In this document: piece after piece, positions 46,459 to 56,199 of the stretch | How positions within the stretch are numbered: the stretch's first letter is position 1 | Layout: each line of letters opens with the position of its first letter | Source: an uncultured Sulfitobacter sp. | Lineage (GTDB): Bacteria; Pseudomonadota; Alphaproteobacteria; Rhodobacterales; Rhodobacteraceae | Reading direction: 5' to 3' | Assembly: GCA_905182645.1 (NCBI GenBank) | Contig: CAJJCJ010000009.1 | Span: 86,514 to 150,513, forward strand | Length of the DNA: 64,000 nucleotides | Notes under the pieces: generated by a model | Database searches by the model: none | The model's input: only the letters and a program-made list of their open reading frames with translations | Told to the model about the DNA's origin: nothing | Program-made: the position numbers and the translations under genes

Positions 46459-47909
46459 TAGAACGGTGTCCCGCTGGAGATATACGACGTCTTAACGACG
46501 GTATAAAATTCGGCCGCAGCCGTACCTTGTTCGCGCGGCCCATAACTGCTGTCACCACGGCCACCAAACGGCACGTGATAGTCCGTACCAGCAGTCGGCA
46601 AGTTCACCATGACACACCCTGTGCGTGCGTTGCGCCGAAAGTGGCTAGCGCGCGCCAGCGATGTCGTCACGATGCCAGACGTCAGACCAAAATTAGTGTC
46701 ATTGACCGTATGCAGCGCCTCTTCATAGCTATCAACTTTGATAACCGACGCGAGCGGGGCAAACATTTCTTCGCGGTTGATTGCCATGTCGTTGGTTGAT
46801 CCAACAAAGATGCCTGGCTGCATGTAATATCCATCATGTGGCATATCCAAACGGGTACCGCCGATGATCAATTCGGCGCCCTCTGATTGCCCAAGCGCCG
46901 CATAACGTAGGTTTTCGTTCAACTGCCGCTCTGACACGACTGGGCCAATTGTGGTGCCATCTTCAAGCGCATGACCAACCTTGAATTTCTGCGTTGCTGC
47001 AACTAATTTTTCCACGAATTCATCATGCACAGACGCATGTACAATCAGCCGCGACGACGCCGTGCATTTCTGCCCCGACCCACCAAATGCGCCACTAGCT
47101 GCAAGCGACGCAGCAAGGTCGAGATCGGCGTCATCCATCACAGCCAAGGCGTTCTTGGATCCCATTTCCATCTGTACCTTCGTCAAGTTCTGAATGGCCG
47201 CAGTTGCAATTCCCTTACCAACAGGCACCGAACCCGTGAACGAAATCGCATTGACCTTTGGGCTTTCGACCAGACGCTGACCGACCTCGGAACCAGCCCC
47301 CATGACAAGACTAAAGAGACCCTTTGGAATGTCCTGTTTGGCGATGATTTCTGTCAGCGCAACAGCGCTTGCAGGTGTCGCATTTGCTGGCTTCCAAATG
47401 ACGGCATTGCCGTAGCAAAGGGCAGGGGCGATTTTCCAGCTGGCAGTCGCAGTTGGGAAATTCCATGGGCTGATGATAGCAACAACGCCGACCGCTTCGC
47501 GGCGAACGTCAATCTCAATATTAGGGCGAACGCTGTCTGCGCTATCACCCATTTGGCGGAGCGTTTCAGCGGCGTAATATGTAAAGAACTGACCGGCGCG
47601 GTAGACTTCACCTTTGCCTTCAGCCTTTGGCTTCCCTTCTTCGCGGGCAAGCAAAATGCCCAGTTCTTCTGCGCGCGCCATCATCTCTGTACCAATAGCC
47701 ATCAGTACGTTGTATTTGCGTTCAATCCCGTAGGCTTCCCATACACGTTGGGCCACTTGGGCTTGATCCAATGCAGCCTCTAGTTGGTCTGCACCTGCCT
47801 GCGCGAAATGACCAATCAGATCAGTCAAATCGGACGGATTGCGGTTTTCAACGGTGCCAACGCCTTCGATCCAGTCACCAGCGATAAAGTTCTTAAATGA
47901 CGCGGTCAT
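46458..47909 (-). CDS. Aldehyde dehydrogenase, semialdehyde type
   Basis: 483 residues, NAD(P)-dependent aldehyde dehydrogenase. Catalytic Cys282 lies in GSGQKCTASSR, the general base Glu in MEMGSKN and the cofactor loop in FTGSVPVGK; NFPTATASWKIAPAL is also typical. The sequence is nearest in kind to alpha-ketoglutarate semialdehyde dehydrogenases of sugar-acid and hydroxyproline routes. It is the first gene of a minus-strand pair with the M19 peptidase and is divergent from a LysR gene, which probably controls it. Confidence 0.92.
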   Translation of the reverse strand: MTASFKNFIAGDWIEGVGTVENRNPSDLTDLIGHFAQAGADQLEAALDQAQVAQRVWEAYGIERKYNVLMAIGTEMMARAEELGILLAREEGKPKAEGKGEVYRAGQFFTYYAAETLRQMGDSADSVRPNIEIDVRREAVGVVAIISPWNFPTATASWKIAPALCYGNAVIWKPANATPASAVALTEIIAKQDIPKGLFSLVMGAGSEVGQRLVESPKVNAISFTGSVPVGKGIATAAIQNLTKVQMEMGSKNALAVMDDADLDLAASLAASGAFGGSGQKCTASSRLIVHASVHDEFVEKLVAATQKFKVGHALEDGTTIGPVVSERQLNENLRYAALGQSEGAELIIGGTRLDMPHDGYYMQPGIFVGSTNDMAINREEMFAPLASVIKVDSYEEALHTVNDTNFGLTSGIVTTSLARASHFRRNARTGCVMVNLPTAGTDYHVPFGGRGDSSYGPREQGTAAAEFYTVVKTSYISSGTPF

Positions 47910-47973
47910 GGGGTATTCCTTTGCTATGTTTGCAAACGTTATGGCGTCTTTGTCTCGGTTCAGTCAAACTTAA

Positions 47974-47992
47974 ACAAATGAAACTTATTTGT
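47974..47992. promoter_or_regulatory. Candidate LysR-type regulator binding site
   Basis: ACAAAT (47974-47979) and ATTTGT (47987-47992) flank seven bases, a perfect dyad in the 97-base gap between the divergent aldehyde dehydrogenase and LysR genes. A second palindrome, GTTTGCAAAC, lies at 47928-47937. Confidence 0.5.
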
Positions 47993-48006
47993 GAAAAACT
48001 GAAGCA

Positions 48007-48873
48007 ATGATCAAGCATGACATGTTACGCTATTTCGTCGCCGTGGCCGAAACTGGGAGTCTGGCGGCTGCGGGTGCAAGATTGGGGCGGTCGCCGTCCG
48101 CCGTTTCTATGATGGTTAAGCAGCTGCAAGACAGCCTTGGTGCGCCGCTGTTTATGGGCGACCGAAAATCGCAACTAAGTCCGTTGGGGCGGTTTGTCTT
48201 GGATCAAGCAAAATCTGAAATTTCCCATCTTGAGGCGACCAACCGCGCAATTACGAAGTTCGCGGCAACTGGCGGTGGGCTTATTCGCGTGGCAGCTGTC
48301 CCGTCGGTTGCTGGCGCGGTTTTACCATCCGCCCTTAAGACATTCGGCAAAGACTTTCCTGATGTGCAGATCGACTTGCGAGACATGGATTCCAGTGCGG
48401 TGGTGCGGGGCGTACAGGATGGGATGTATGATCTTGGGATCGCGACTGCGCCAGCAAGCGCACTAAATGTGCAACGCGACGTCTTTTGCGAGGACCCATT
48501 TGGCGTGATCTGTGCGGCAGATCATCCGCTGGCAAAAGTTAAAGCGCCTTTGGATTGGGAACAGTTGGATGGCCATGCGTTGATCATGAACCCGCTCGCT
48601 GTGACGCTCGCCGCGCCAGCCCTGCAGAACCGACTAAAACATGCGACCGTAACAGCCCACAATACCTTGTCATTATTGGCGCTGGTGCAGGCTGGCATTG
48701 GGATGACGGTTTTGCCGCGGATGGTGACCCAAATGGCGTGGGCACCGATTAAGTTTGTTGCGGTAACTGACAAAGAAGCATTTCGTCAAATCGACCTTTT
48801 GCAACCACCGAACGCCCAGCCGTCCGCTGCCATCAAGGCGCTGGTTGCCTGTTTGAAAGGCGCGATCGGGTAA
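48007..48873 (+). CDS. LysR-family transcriptional regulator
   Basis: 288 residues: winged helix at residues 1-60 (MLRYFVAVAETGSLAAAGAR, LGRSPSAVSMMVKQLQ) and a LysR substrate-binding domain from about residue 90 (IRVAAVPSVAGAVLP). It is divergent from the aldehyde dehydrogenase-M19 pair and is followed by isomerase and dehydrogenase genes on its own strand, so it may control both sides. The inducer is unknown. Confidence 0.93.
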   Translation: MIKHDMLRYFVAVAETGSLAAAGARLGRSPSAVSMMVKQLQDSLGAPLFMGDRKSQLSPLGRFVLDQAKSEISHLEATNRAITKFAATGGGLIRVAAVPSVAGAVLPSALKTFGKDFPDVQIDLRDMDSSAVVRGVQDGMYDLGIATAPASALNVQRDVFCEDPFGVICAADHPLAKVKAPLDWEQLDGHALIMNPLAVTLAAPALQNRLKHATVTAHNTLSLLALVQAGIGMTVLPRMVTQMAWAPIKFVAVTDKEAFRQIDLLQPPNAQPSAAIKALVACLKGAIG

Positions 48874-48900
48874 GTCACTTCTGTGACTTCCATCATTTTT
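48872..48900 (+). terminator. Probable terminator after the LysR gene
   Basis: AAGTCAC (48872-48878), loop TTCT, GTGACTT (48883-48889), then CCATCA and five T residues (48896-48900). The stem starts at the stop codon of the regulator gene; the T-run is seven bases away, so termination may be partial. Confidence 0.5.
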
Positions 48901-48950
48901 CTAAATCGTTATAGTTATCGACAGGAATCGAAACCAAGAAAGATGTGACA

Positions 48951-50003
48951 ATGAAAACGATCAAAGGTCCGGCGCTATTTTTGGCACAATTCGCAAGCGA
49001 CGAAGCCCCGTTTAATACGTGGGACAGCATCACGCGTTGGGCGGCAGATTGTGGATACAAGGGCGTGCAATTGCCCAGTTGGGACACGCGGTTTATCGAT
49101 TTGGAAAAGGCCGCCACCTCAACCGATTACTGCGACGAGATTACGGGCTTGGCGGCGGAAAATGGCGTTGTGGTCACCGAACTATCCACCCATTTGCAAG
49201 GCCAGTTGGTCGCGGTTAATCCGGCATATGATGTGGCCTTTGACGCGTTTGCAGCGCCGCATGTACAAGGCAATCCAGCTGCACGACAGGCGTGGGCAGT
49301 GGCGCAGGTGAATCTAGCGTTGACTGTGTCCAAGAACATGGGCCTGACAGAGCAGGGGACGTTTTCGGGAGCGCTTGCATGGCCTTACGTTTATCCGTGG
49401 CCCCAGCGCCCTGAGGGGTTGGTGGATCAAGCGTTTGACGAATTGGCCAAGCGGTGGCGACCAATTCTAGATCACGCAGACGATTGCGGCGTTGATCTGT
49501 GTTATGAAATTCATCCTGGTGAAGACCTTCATGACGGCGTGACATTCGAGATGTTTCTTGACCGTTTGGGCGGTCATACACGGTGCAATATGCTGTACGA
49601 TCCATCGCATTATGTACTGCAGTGCGTAGATTACCTCGATAATATCGACATCTACAAAGACCGGATCAAAATGTTCCACGTCAAGGACGCAGAATTCAAT
49701 CCGACGGGTAGGCAAGGCGTCTACGGCGGCTATCAGCCGTGGGTCAACCGCGCAGGCAGGTTCCGATCTTTGGGCGATGGTCAAGTGGACTTTCCGGCGA
49801 TCTTTGCCAAAATGGCGGCAAATGACTTTGGCGGATGGGCCGTTGTTGAATGGGAGTGCGCGATAAAACACCCAGAAGATGGCGCCCGCGAAGGGGCGGC
49901 CTTTGTCCGTGACCACATCATCCGCGTAACGGATCGTGCGTTTGATGATTTTGCGGGTGGCGATGTTGATGTGGCAACAAATAATGCCATGCTTGGGATC
50001 TGA
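48951..50003 (+). CDS. Sugar phosphate isomerase/epimerase family TIM-barrel protein
   Basis: 350 residues from the ATG at 48951 (a GTG six bases earlier is possible). AP-endonuclease-2-like TIM barrel with metal-site regions CYEIHPGEDLHDG, YDPSHYVLQCVDY, FHVKDAEFNPTG and VVEWECAIKHPEDG. Members epimerise or isomerise sugars and inositol derivatives. The next gene is a Gfo/Idh/MocA dehydrogenase 51 bases downstream; the two together form a standard sugar or polyol catabolic pair. Confidence 0.9.
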   Translation: MKTIKGPALFLAQFASDEAPFNTWDSITRWAADCGYKGVQLPSWDTRFIDLEKAATSTDYCDEITGLAAENGVVVTELSTHLQGQLVAVNPAYDVAFDAFAAPHVQGNPAARQAWAVAQVNLALTVSKNMGLTEQGTFSGALAWPYVYPWPQRPEGLVDQAFDELAKRWRPILDHADDCGVDLCYEIHPGEDLHDGVTFEMFLDRLGGHTRCNMLYDPSHYVLQCVDYLDNIDIYKDRIKMFHVKDAEFNPTGRQGVYGGYQPWVNRAGRFRSLGDGQVDFPAIFAKMAANDFGGWAVVEWECAIKHPEDGAREGAAFVRDHIIRVTDRAFDDFAGGDVDVATNNAMLGI

Positions 50004-50054
50004 CCGACCCTACGGGGTACATATTTAGAGCAACAAAAAAGTAAGGAATGACGC

Positions 50055-51188
50055 ATGGCACGTATTCGTTTGGGCATGGTCGGTGGCGGCAATGACGCAT
50101 TTATTGGCGGGGTGCACAGGTTCGCCAGCCGGTTGGATGATCGCTACGAACTAGTTGCCGGCGCGTTGTCCTCGACGCCGCAAAAAGCGCGCGCGTCCGG
50201 TGCTGTTTTGGGTCTTGATCCGGCGCGGACTTATGATGATTTCAAGGCAATGGCGATCCGTGAGGCCCGCCTTGAGGACGGAATTGAAGCCGTCGCAATC
50301 GTGACACCTAACCATGTCCACTATGCCGCTGCGCGCGAATTTCTAAAGCGCGGAATACACGTTATTTGCGACAAGCCGTTGACGTCGACACTCCCTGAGG
50401 CGCGCAAACTGGTGAAGGCTGCGGAACGGAGTTCGGCCTTGTTCGTGCTTACCCATAACTACACCGGATACCCGTTGATCCGGCAAGCCCGCGAGATAAT
50501 TGCAAATGGTGAATTGGGTGATATCCGCGTTGTGAATGTGGAATACGCCCAAGATTGGTTGACCCAAGACGACGATAGTAAACAGGCGGCTTGGCGCACT
50601 GATCCGGCGCAGTCTGGGCTAGGTGGCGCGACAGGCGACATTGGCACCCATGCGTTCAATTTGGCGGGGTTCGTGACTGGCCTGAAGCTTGAACGTTTGG
50701 CGGCCGATCTGCAGTCGTTCGTGTCGGGCCGTGCGCTTGACGACAACGGGCATGTGATGCTGCGCTACGCGGGTGGTGCGCGTGGCCTGTTGTGGTGTTC
50801 ACAGGTTGCACCGGGCAATGAAAATGGCCTGCGGCTGCGCGTCTACGGTGAAAAAGGCGGATTGGAATGGGCGCAAGAAAACCCCAACCAGCTTTGGTTC
50901 ACGCCTTTCGGTGAGCCCAAGCGACTGTTGACCCGCGGCGGCGCAGGAACAGGGCCTGCCGCCGCGCGGATGTGCCGAATTCCACCAGGCCACCCAGAAG
51001 GATATCTGGAAGGCTTTGCCAATATTTATTCAGAGGCCGCAATTGCGATTGAGGCCCACCGCACAGGTGCGCCAGTCCCACCAGAGGTGCAGTTTCCAAC
51101 CGTACAAGACGGGCTGGAAGGGGTGCAATTTGTGGATGCATGCGTGCGATCATCAAAACGCGATGGGGCGTGGGTCGGGCTGGCTTAA
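50055..51188 (+). CDS. Gfo/Idh/MocA-family oxidoreductase
   Basis: 377 residues. Rossmann start RLGMVGGGNDAFIGGVH, the NAD-binding VTPNHVHYAAA and the catalytic CDKPLTST (lysine in the EKP-type motif), then GDIGTHAFNL in the C-terminal domain with the conserved His. It oxidises a sugar or cyclitol using NAD(P). TAAGGAATGACGC precedes the ATG. Its stop overlaps the end of the convergent fucosyltransferase-like gene. Confidence 0.93.
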   Translation: MARIRLGMVGGGNDAFIGGVHRFASRLDDRYELVAGALSSTPQKARASGAVLGLDPARTYDDFKAMAIREARLEDGIEAVAIVTPNHVHYAAAREFLKRGIHVICDKPLTSTLPEARKLVKAAERSSALFVLTHNYTGYPLIRQAREIIANGELGDIRVVNVEYAQDWLTQDDDSKQAAWRTDPAQSGLGGATGDIGTHAFNLAGFVTGLKLERLAADLQSFVSGRALDDNGHVMLRYAGGARGLLWCSQVAPGNENGLRLRVYGEKGGLEWAQENPNQLWFTPFGEPKRLLTRGGAGTGPAAARMCRIPPGHPEGYLEGFANIYSEAAIAIEAHRTGAPVPPEVQFPTVQDGLEGVQFVDACVRSSKRDGAWVGLA

Positions 51189-53389
51189 CTGGCCATTTCC
51201 TTGACCATTTCAAAGTCATAAATCGACCGTGAGTTAGCCCTTCGGCAATATCTTCGCGGCCTAACTCACGGAATTGACGCAGTATTTCAACATGCGTGTG
51301 CTCGGTGCCTTGGCCCCAATCAACGATGTTTTCATAAAGCGCGCGCGCCTCTTCAGCGCGGTCAAGGAGCATTAAGATTCGGCCTTTCTGAGACATCAAG
51401 CGCTGTGATCCATGCGCCAACGTCAGGGCGCGATCAATCGCCGTTAGGGCGTCTTCAACACGGGTTTTATCACGGCGCAGCATGTCTGCATTCATGTGGT
51501 GGATTTCAACAAAGTTGTGGTCCATCTCAAACCGGCGATCATGTAACTTGACGCATTCATCGCGACGTTTGACCTTCCAAAACCGCTGCGCCATTTCGGC
51601 CATATAGGCTGGATGTTCGCCGTGCATTTCAGCGGCCTTTTCAAGCTGCATCAATGCGGTTTTGTCGTCGCCCGTTTCAAACAAAACGTCCGACATACGC
51701 TTGCGATAAATCGCGACATCGGGGGCCATTTCGATCGCAAGACGCTGGCTTGCAAGGGCCGCTTTAAAGTCGTCCGTTGCGCGGTGCAACACGCCTAAGG
51801 CGCTGGTCAATTCTGGGGTGCCATCCTTTTTGGAAAACGACCGTTCCAGCATGGAAATAGTCTTCAGGATCTTGGATTTGTTGGTGAACGCGCGGTTAAG
51901 CTTTTTGCCCATGCACATCCGCCAATCGCGCATGACGATACCCCAAGGGTGGAAATCAATCCGGTCGCCTGTCGGATGGCCTTTTGGCGCGAATTGGTTC
52001 AGCTCTCCTAATGCCTTTTTCCCGTTGGGGAATACGCCGCCTTTTTGGCGGACCATATTAGGGTCAAACGGGTAAAAGTTGTCGGGTGTCAAAACTCCTG
52101 TGGTCAGCGCGAGGTTTTGGACGCCGTGGGTCAATGGCTCTAGCGGACGGAACCATGCAGCGGCTTGAATGCGCTGATGTGCTGTGGTCCAGTTGCCTTT
52201 GACCAGTTGATTGATTGCCGAATAAAAATTCACCCATGCCATTGAATCGTCAACATAAACAGCGTGGGCATAGGCCAAGTCACGGACTTTTTCACAGTAT
52301 TCCAGCTCGCCCGCAGACACCGATAATTCGCACAGCAATTGATAGGCAAATGACTTGTCTAGACCGTCTTCCATATAGGTCCGAATGATGCGTTTAGCAC
52401 GGTTCGAATTGCCTTTGGCGGCCTGATGTTCGATCAAGAAATATAAGCATTGACCGACGTCACCCATGTTCAAAAATAACGCGGACCTTTCTTCAAACCG
52501 GTCTGTCATGCGGTCCATTGCGGCAGCTTGATCGTCTGCTGCCAGCGCGTCTTGCACCGCATCCAAAGACGATCCACCAATAGCCATGGCTGTTTGCGAA
52601 AACGCCGAACTTGGCGGGCCGTAAATTTGTTGGCACCGCGACATTGCATAAAGCTCTAGGAAATCGCGGGCACCAGTGGTGAATTCACGGTTGCCCAGTA
52701 AATCCTTGAACCCTTGCACACGGTCAGGGTCATTTTCCTTCAGGCGGTCAACTTCGATTGGGGTGTCCGAGAAACACAAAACCTGCGCATTTGGATCACG
52801 CAAAGTGACATCCAAATGCTGCTCGTAAAATTCTCGCGGGATGAATTTGTTGGGCCAAAGTTTGTTGGACGCGATCGGATCAAGAATAATGTCGCCACGG
52901 CGGATGTGATAGGCGGTCAGGGTCTTACCCGCGAACACGTCAACGATCTTAGTGACCATGGCTTGGACGGGTGCGGAAAACGCGAATGCATCAATGCATC
53001 CGGGCGGCGACGTCGGCCTCATCCTCCCACGGCAAAACTGTCACGCCCATCGCGGCATCAGACAAAAACGATTTGCCCTTGGACAGCGCTTTGCAGAATT
53101 TGGCCTTGTCCCAGTTGTGGACATCAACTGTCGAAAGGTCGATCAGGTCGTCGTAAATCTCGGACATGATTTCCACGTCGAAAAATCGGTCCGCGATGTA
53201 ATCTGGGTGGAATATGAACGACGGATCACGGACTTCTTCGCGGGTGCGCCCGTGTGTGGTCCAGCCAACGAAATAGGGGACACCGTAATCTTGAGCGACG
53301 CGCACCGCGTTAAGCATCGCAATAACGCGCGCGCCCATGCCGTCATTTCGGTGGGCAACGATGCTGCCTTTGGTGTCTGAAGCCTTCAT
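51185..53389 (-). pseudogene. Fucosyltransferase-like protein with TPR region, two frameshifts
   Basis: The N-terminal frame (53389-52991) reads MKASDTKGSIVAHRNDGMG to EDEADVAARMH and stops. The second frame continues DAFAFSAPVQAMV, then YHIRRGDIILDP: HxRRxD is the donor-site motif of alpha-1,6/O-fucosyltransferase-like enzymes, followed by VLCFSDTP. From about residue 300 the protein has TPR-like helical repeats (ALASQRLAIEMAPDVAIYRKR). One extra T near 52993 explains the first break. A second near 51222-51232 changes THGR to another frame, where IYDFEMVKEMAS ends at a TAA (51187-51185). Restored length is about 734 residues. It probably modifies a surface glycan or protein. Confidence 0.75.
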
Positions 53390-53512
53390 GCTGCTCTGCC
53401 TTTCGGATCGCTGTCTTACGCCGCGCGTTAGCCATCACCATAGTGGGCGCACTGCGCAGACGCAAACGGGGCAGGGACTGTCTAGGTGCGATCTGTGGCG
53501 CTGATGTGACCG

Positions 53513-54079
53513 TTAGCGCGCTATTTTGCGGGCGATCTGTTCAGAAAGGGTCAATAAGGCAAGCGCTTGGGCATCAGCGATGCCGGTGGCCCCCGACACT
53601 GTGATCGGCGCTTGAACAGCAAATCTATTGGTCGAGTTGGTAAAGTCGATCCCGTCGCCGCCAACAAAGTATTGGCCTTCAAGATCAAAAATACCGTCAG
53701 CGCCCGCAATCATGCGGGTGACACGTACGTCGATAGACACATCCGGCAAGCCCGCAAACGGCCACGGATCAGGGCCAATTTTGGCATTCAATATATCGCC
53801 CAAATTGCGTGCAAGCATCAAGGTCACAGCGCGCGACGGATCGTCAGCCCATAAAATACCGGCGTTCGATTCAATAAGCCCCTCTGGGGTTTCAATCGAC
53901 AGCTCTTCTGCGGCAGCATAAGTCGGCAAGGACACAGTGCGGACCATCGCGGATCCGACAGCCGCGCGCAGGGTCAGTTCTGATTGAACTTGCGACATAT
54001 CCAACCGCGATGCGTTGCCAGAACAGGCCGCCAACAGGGCCGTCAGGCCTACGAATATCAGTGGTTTCATCATGTGCAT
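53513..54079 (-). CDS. pqiC: PqiC-like lipoprotein
   Basis: 188 residues with a lipoprotein signal (MKPLIFVGLTALLAACSG, lipobox LAAC). The rest matches the ABC-type transport auxiliary lipoprotein family (PqiC/YmbA), which in E. coli sits in the outer membrane and completes the PqiB tunnel. Its start overlaps the pqiB stop (TAATG). It is the last gene of the pqi operon. Confidence 0.87.
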   Translation of the reverse strand: MHMMKPLIFVGLTALLAACSGNASRLDMSQVQSELTLRAAVGSAMVRTVSLPTYAAAEELSIETPEGLIESNAGILWADDPSRAVTLMLARNLGDILNAKIGPDPWPFAGLPDVSIDVRVTRMIAGADGIFDLEGQYFVGGDGIDFTNSTNRFAVQAPITVSGATGIADAQALALLTLSEQIARKIAR

Positions 54080-56199
54080 TACCGCCCCGTCAAAAGTGAA
54101 CTTGGATTGCGCTGGATCGTGCGCGCCAGATTTGTGACCGCATCAGCGGCAGATTGAATGTCGCGCAATGTGCCAAGCGTCTCGGCGCTAAACCTAGATC
54201 TCTCGCCATAAGATTGGATCACGGCCTCAGTTTCGGACACAAGGCGGGTTGCACGGGCCGACAAGGCTGGCAGGCCCTCAACCGATGTTTCGACAGCAGC
54301 CGCAGCGGCACTTGCACTGGCAAGGGCGGCATTGACGTTTTCAATTGCACCGCCTGCGCTGACCTCAGCTAAGAACAACCGCACCTCGTCCAAGGCCGCC
54401 GACAGGGACGCAGGCAAGTCAGCAGTCGCGTCGCTGCCAATCAGAGCGTCGATAGAATGCAGCGTCTGCGTGGCCGCATCAACCATGCCCTCAATCTCGA
54501 TTGCAAACAGCTTATCGGTCAGTTGTTCGATACGCGCGGTGATCGCGGGCAAATTGCGGGTCGCTTCTTCGATATTGGCGACGGCGACGTTAGCGGTTTG
54601 AATAGTTGCGGCCAACGATTGCACGATCTCTGCGTCGTTTGCGCCTGCGATGACCGTGTTCAGCCCTGCAATCGTGTCACGCATTTCTGATACTGCTGCG
54701 CGCAAGTCAGTGGGCACAGCTTGGATATCTTCGCCGCCAACGAAATTGCGGGCCTCATCAAGCAGGGCACTGACCGACGACGGAACCGCTCGCAGATCCT
54801 CGTCATTTGCGAGCCGCTCAAAGCTGCCCATCATGTCGATTGCACCTGACATCAGTTCCTCAATGGGCAGGTCGTTGATGCGTTCAAGAACATTCTCTGC
54901 GGTGGCGGCCACGTCTGTGATTTCAGATTTTGTGGTCGGAATAATCGCTTTGCCGTCGGCGTCGCGGGTCAATATGGCTGGTGGAGCGGTGGCAACTTGC
55001 ACGAGCTCAACTTGCAAGGACCCCGACAATATATTGCCAGTGATCATGCGTGCGCGCAGGCCATCAGCAACCAATCCGTCCAGAAATGTCAGCGCATCGT
55101 CTGGTGTCGCATCAGCGCCAAGGCCAAGCCTGCTGGGTTCAATCGCCAGATTGGTACGCAGGCGGATGGCCTGTTCACGCTGGTCAGTAACGACAATCGC
55201 ACTGAGGTCGGTGACGGTCCCGATGCGGATGCCTTGGAACCGGACTTCTGATCCGGCGGACAGACCGCGCACTGAGCCGTCAAATAGGACATCAATGTCC
55301 AAGACTTCGGCGTTCTGGTTGGGATTGGAATAAAGGCTGCTACGGGCCGTTTCTTCGTCAAAGAAGAGATCAAAAATTTGGCTGTCCCGTACTGGGCGAC
55401 CGCCGGACACCACGGTATCAAAAGCAATGCCGCCTTCGATCAATGATGCGATTGAATTGACGTCGAGTGACACGCCAGTCGGACCAAGATTTAGTGAAAA
55501 CCCAGAGGTGTCCCAAAAACGGGTATTGGATGTAATGCGTTGATCATACGGATACTGCACAAACGCATCGACGACGACGTCTTTTCCGTTGAATGACAGC
55601 CGTGGCGTCCCCAAATCACCTACCGTAATCCCTTTGTGCAGGATCGGGGCGCCTTGGGACAACGCACTGCCATCGCGCGCGCGCAACGATATCACAGTCC
55701 CGCGTTGGCCTGAACGGGTCTGCGGCGGGTCTTCTAATCCGACAAATTCATATTGGGCAACGTCGGCTTCTGTGTCCCATGATCCGTCGATATAAACGCC
55801 GCCCAAGACGGTATCGAGGCCGGTAATCCCGCGCACCGACACATCAGGGCGGACGACCCAAAACTGGGCGTCATCATCGAGATACGGCGCAACTGTTTTA
55901 TCGATACGCGCATGGACCAGTACCTCTGTTAGACCTTCGGCAAATTCGACTTTTTCAACGCGCCCCACAATCACATCGCGGTATTTAATCACTGTCTCGT
56001 CGGCAGTCACGCCAGATGCGTTCTCAAAGCTGATCTCGATCAATGTGCCTTGATTGACATAGTTTGAATAGGCGACACCCAGCGACACACTTAAGGCCAG
56101 CACAGGCACCAACCAGACAACCGAAATGCGCTGCCAAATAGGGCGCTTAACGGGGCGCACGTCCAAGGGCGCAGGTTGAATGGTCTGAGTATCGGTCAT
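54079..56199 (-). CDS. pqiB: Intermembrane lipid transport protein PqiB
   Basis: 706 residues: one N-terminal membrane helix (VVWLVPVLALSVSLGVAYS) and three MCE/MlaD domains (first IEISFENASGVTADETVIKY, second ISLRARDGSALSQGAPILHK, third IDVLFDGSVRGLSAGSEVRF), followed by a long helical tail. PqiB hexamers stack MCE rings into a needle across the periplasm for phospholipid movement. ATGA overlap with the upstream PqiA gene and TAATG with pqiC show tight coupling. Confidence 0.93.
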   Translation of the reverse strand: MTDTQTIQPAPLDVRPVKRPIWQRISVVWLVPVLALSVSLGVAYSNYVNQGTLIEISFENASGVTADETVIKYRDVIVGRVEKVEFAEGLTEVLVHARIDKTVAPYLDDDAQFWVVRPDVSVRGITGLDTVLGGVYIDGSWDTEADVAQYEFVGLEDPPQTRSGQRGTVISLRARDGSALSQGAPILHKGITVGDLGTPRLSFNGKDVVVDAFVQYPYDQRITSNTRFWDTSGFSLNLGPTGVSLDVNSIASLIEGGIAFDTVVSGGRPVRDSQIFDLFFDEETARSSLYSNPNQNAEVLDIDVLFDGSVRGLSAGSEVRFQGIRIGTVTDLSAIVVTDQREQAIRLRTNLAIEPSRLGLGADATPDDALTFLDGLVADGLRARMITGNILSGSLQVELVQVATAPPAILTRDADGKAIIPTTKSEITDVAATAENVLERINDLPIEELMSGAIDMMGSFERLANDEDLRAVPSSVSALLDEARNFVGGEDIQAVPTDLRAAVSEMRDTIAGLNTVIAGANDAEIVQSLAATIQTANVAVANIEEATRNLPAITARIEQLTDKLFAIEIEGMVDAATQTLHSIDALIGSDATADLPASLSAALDEVRLFLAEVSAGGAIENVNAALASASAAAAAVETSVEGLPALSARATRLVSETEAVIQSYGERSRFSAETLGTLRDIQSAADAVTNLARTIQRNPSSLLTGR

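Noticed and set aside
50899..51184. C-terminal extension of the fucosyltransferase-TPR frame into the Gfo/Idh gene
   Set aside because: It is antisense to a conserved gene; the alternative frame ends naturally at 51185 after a frameshift.
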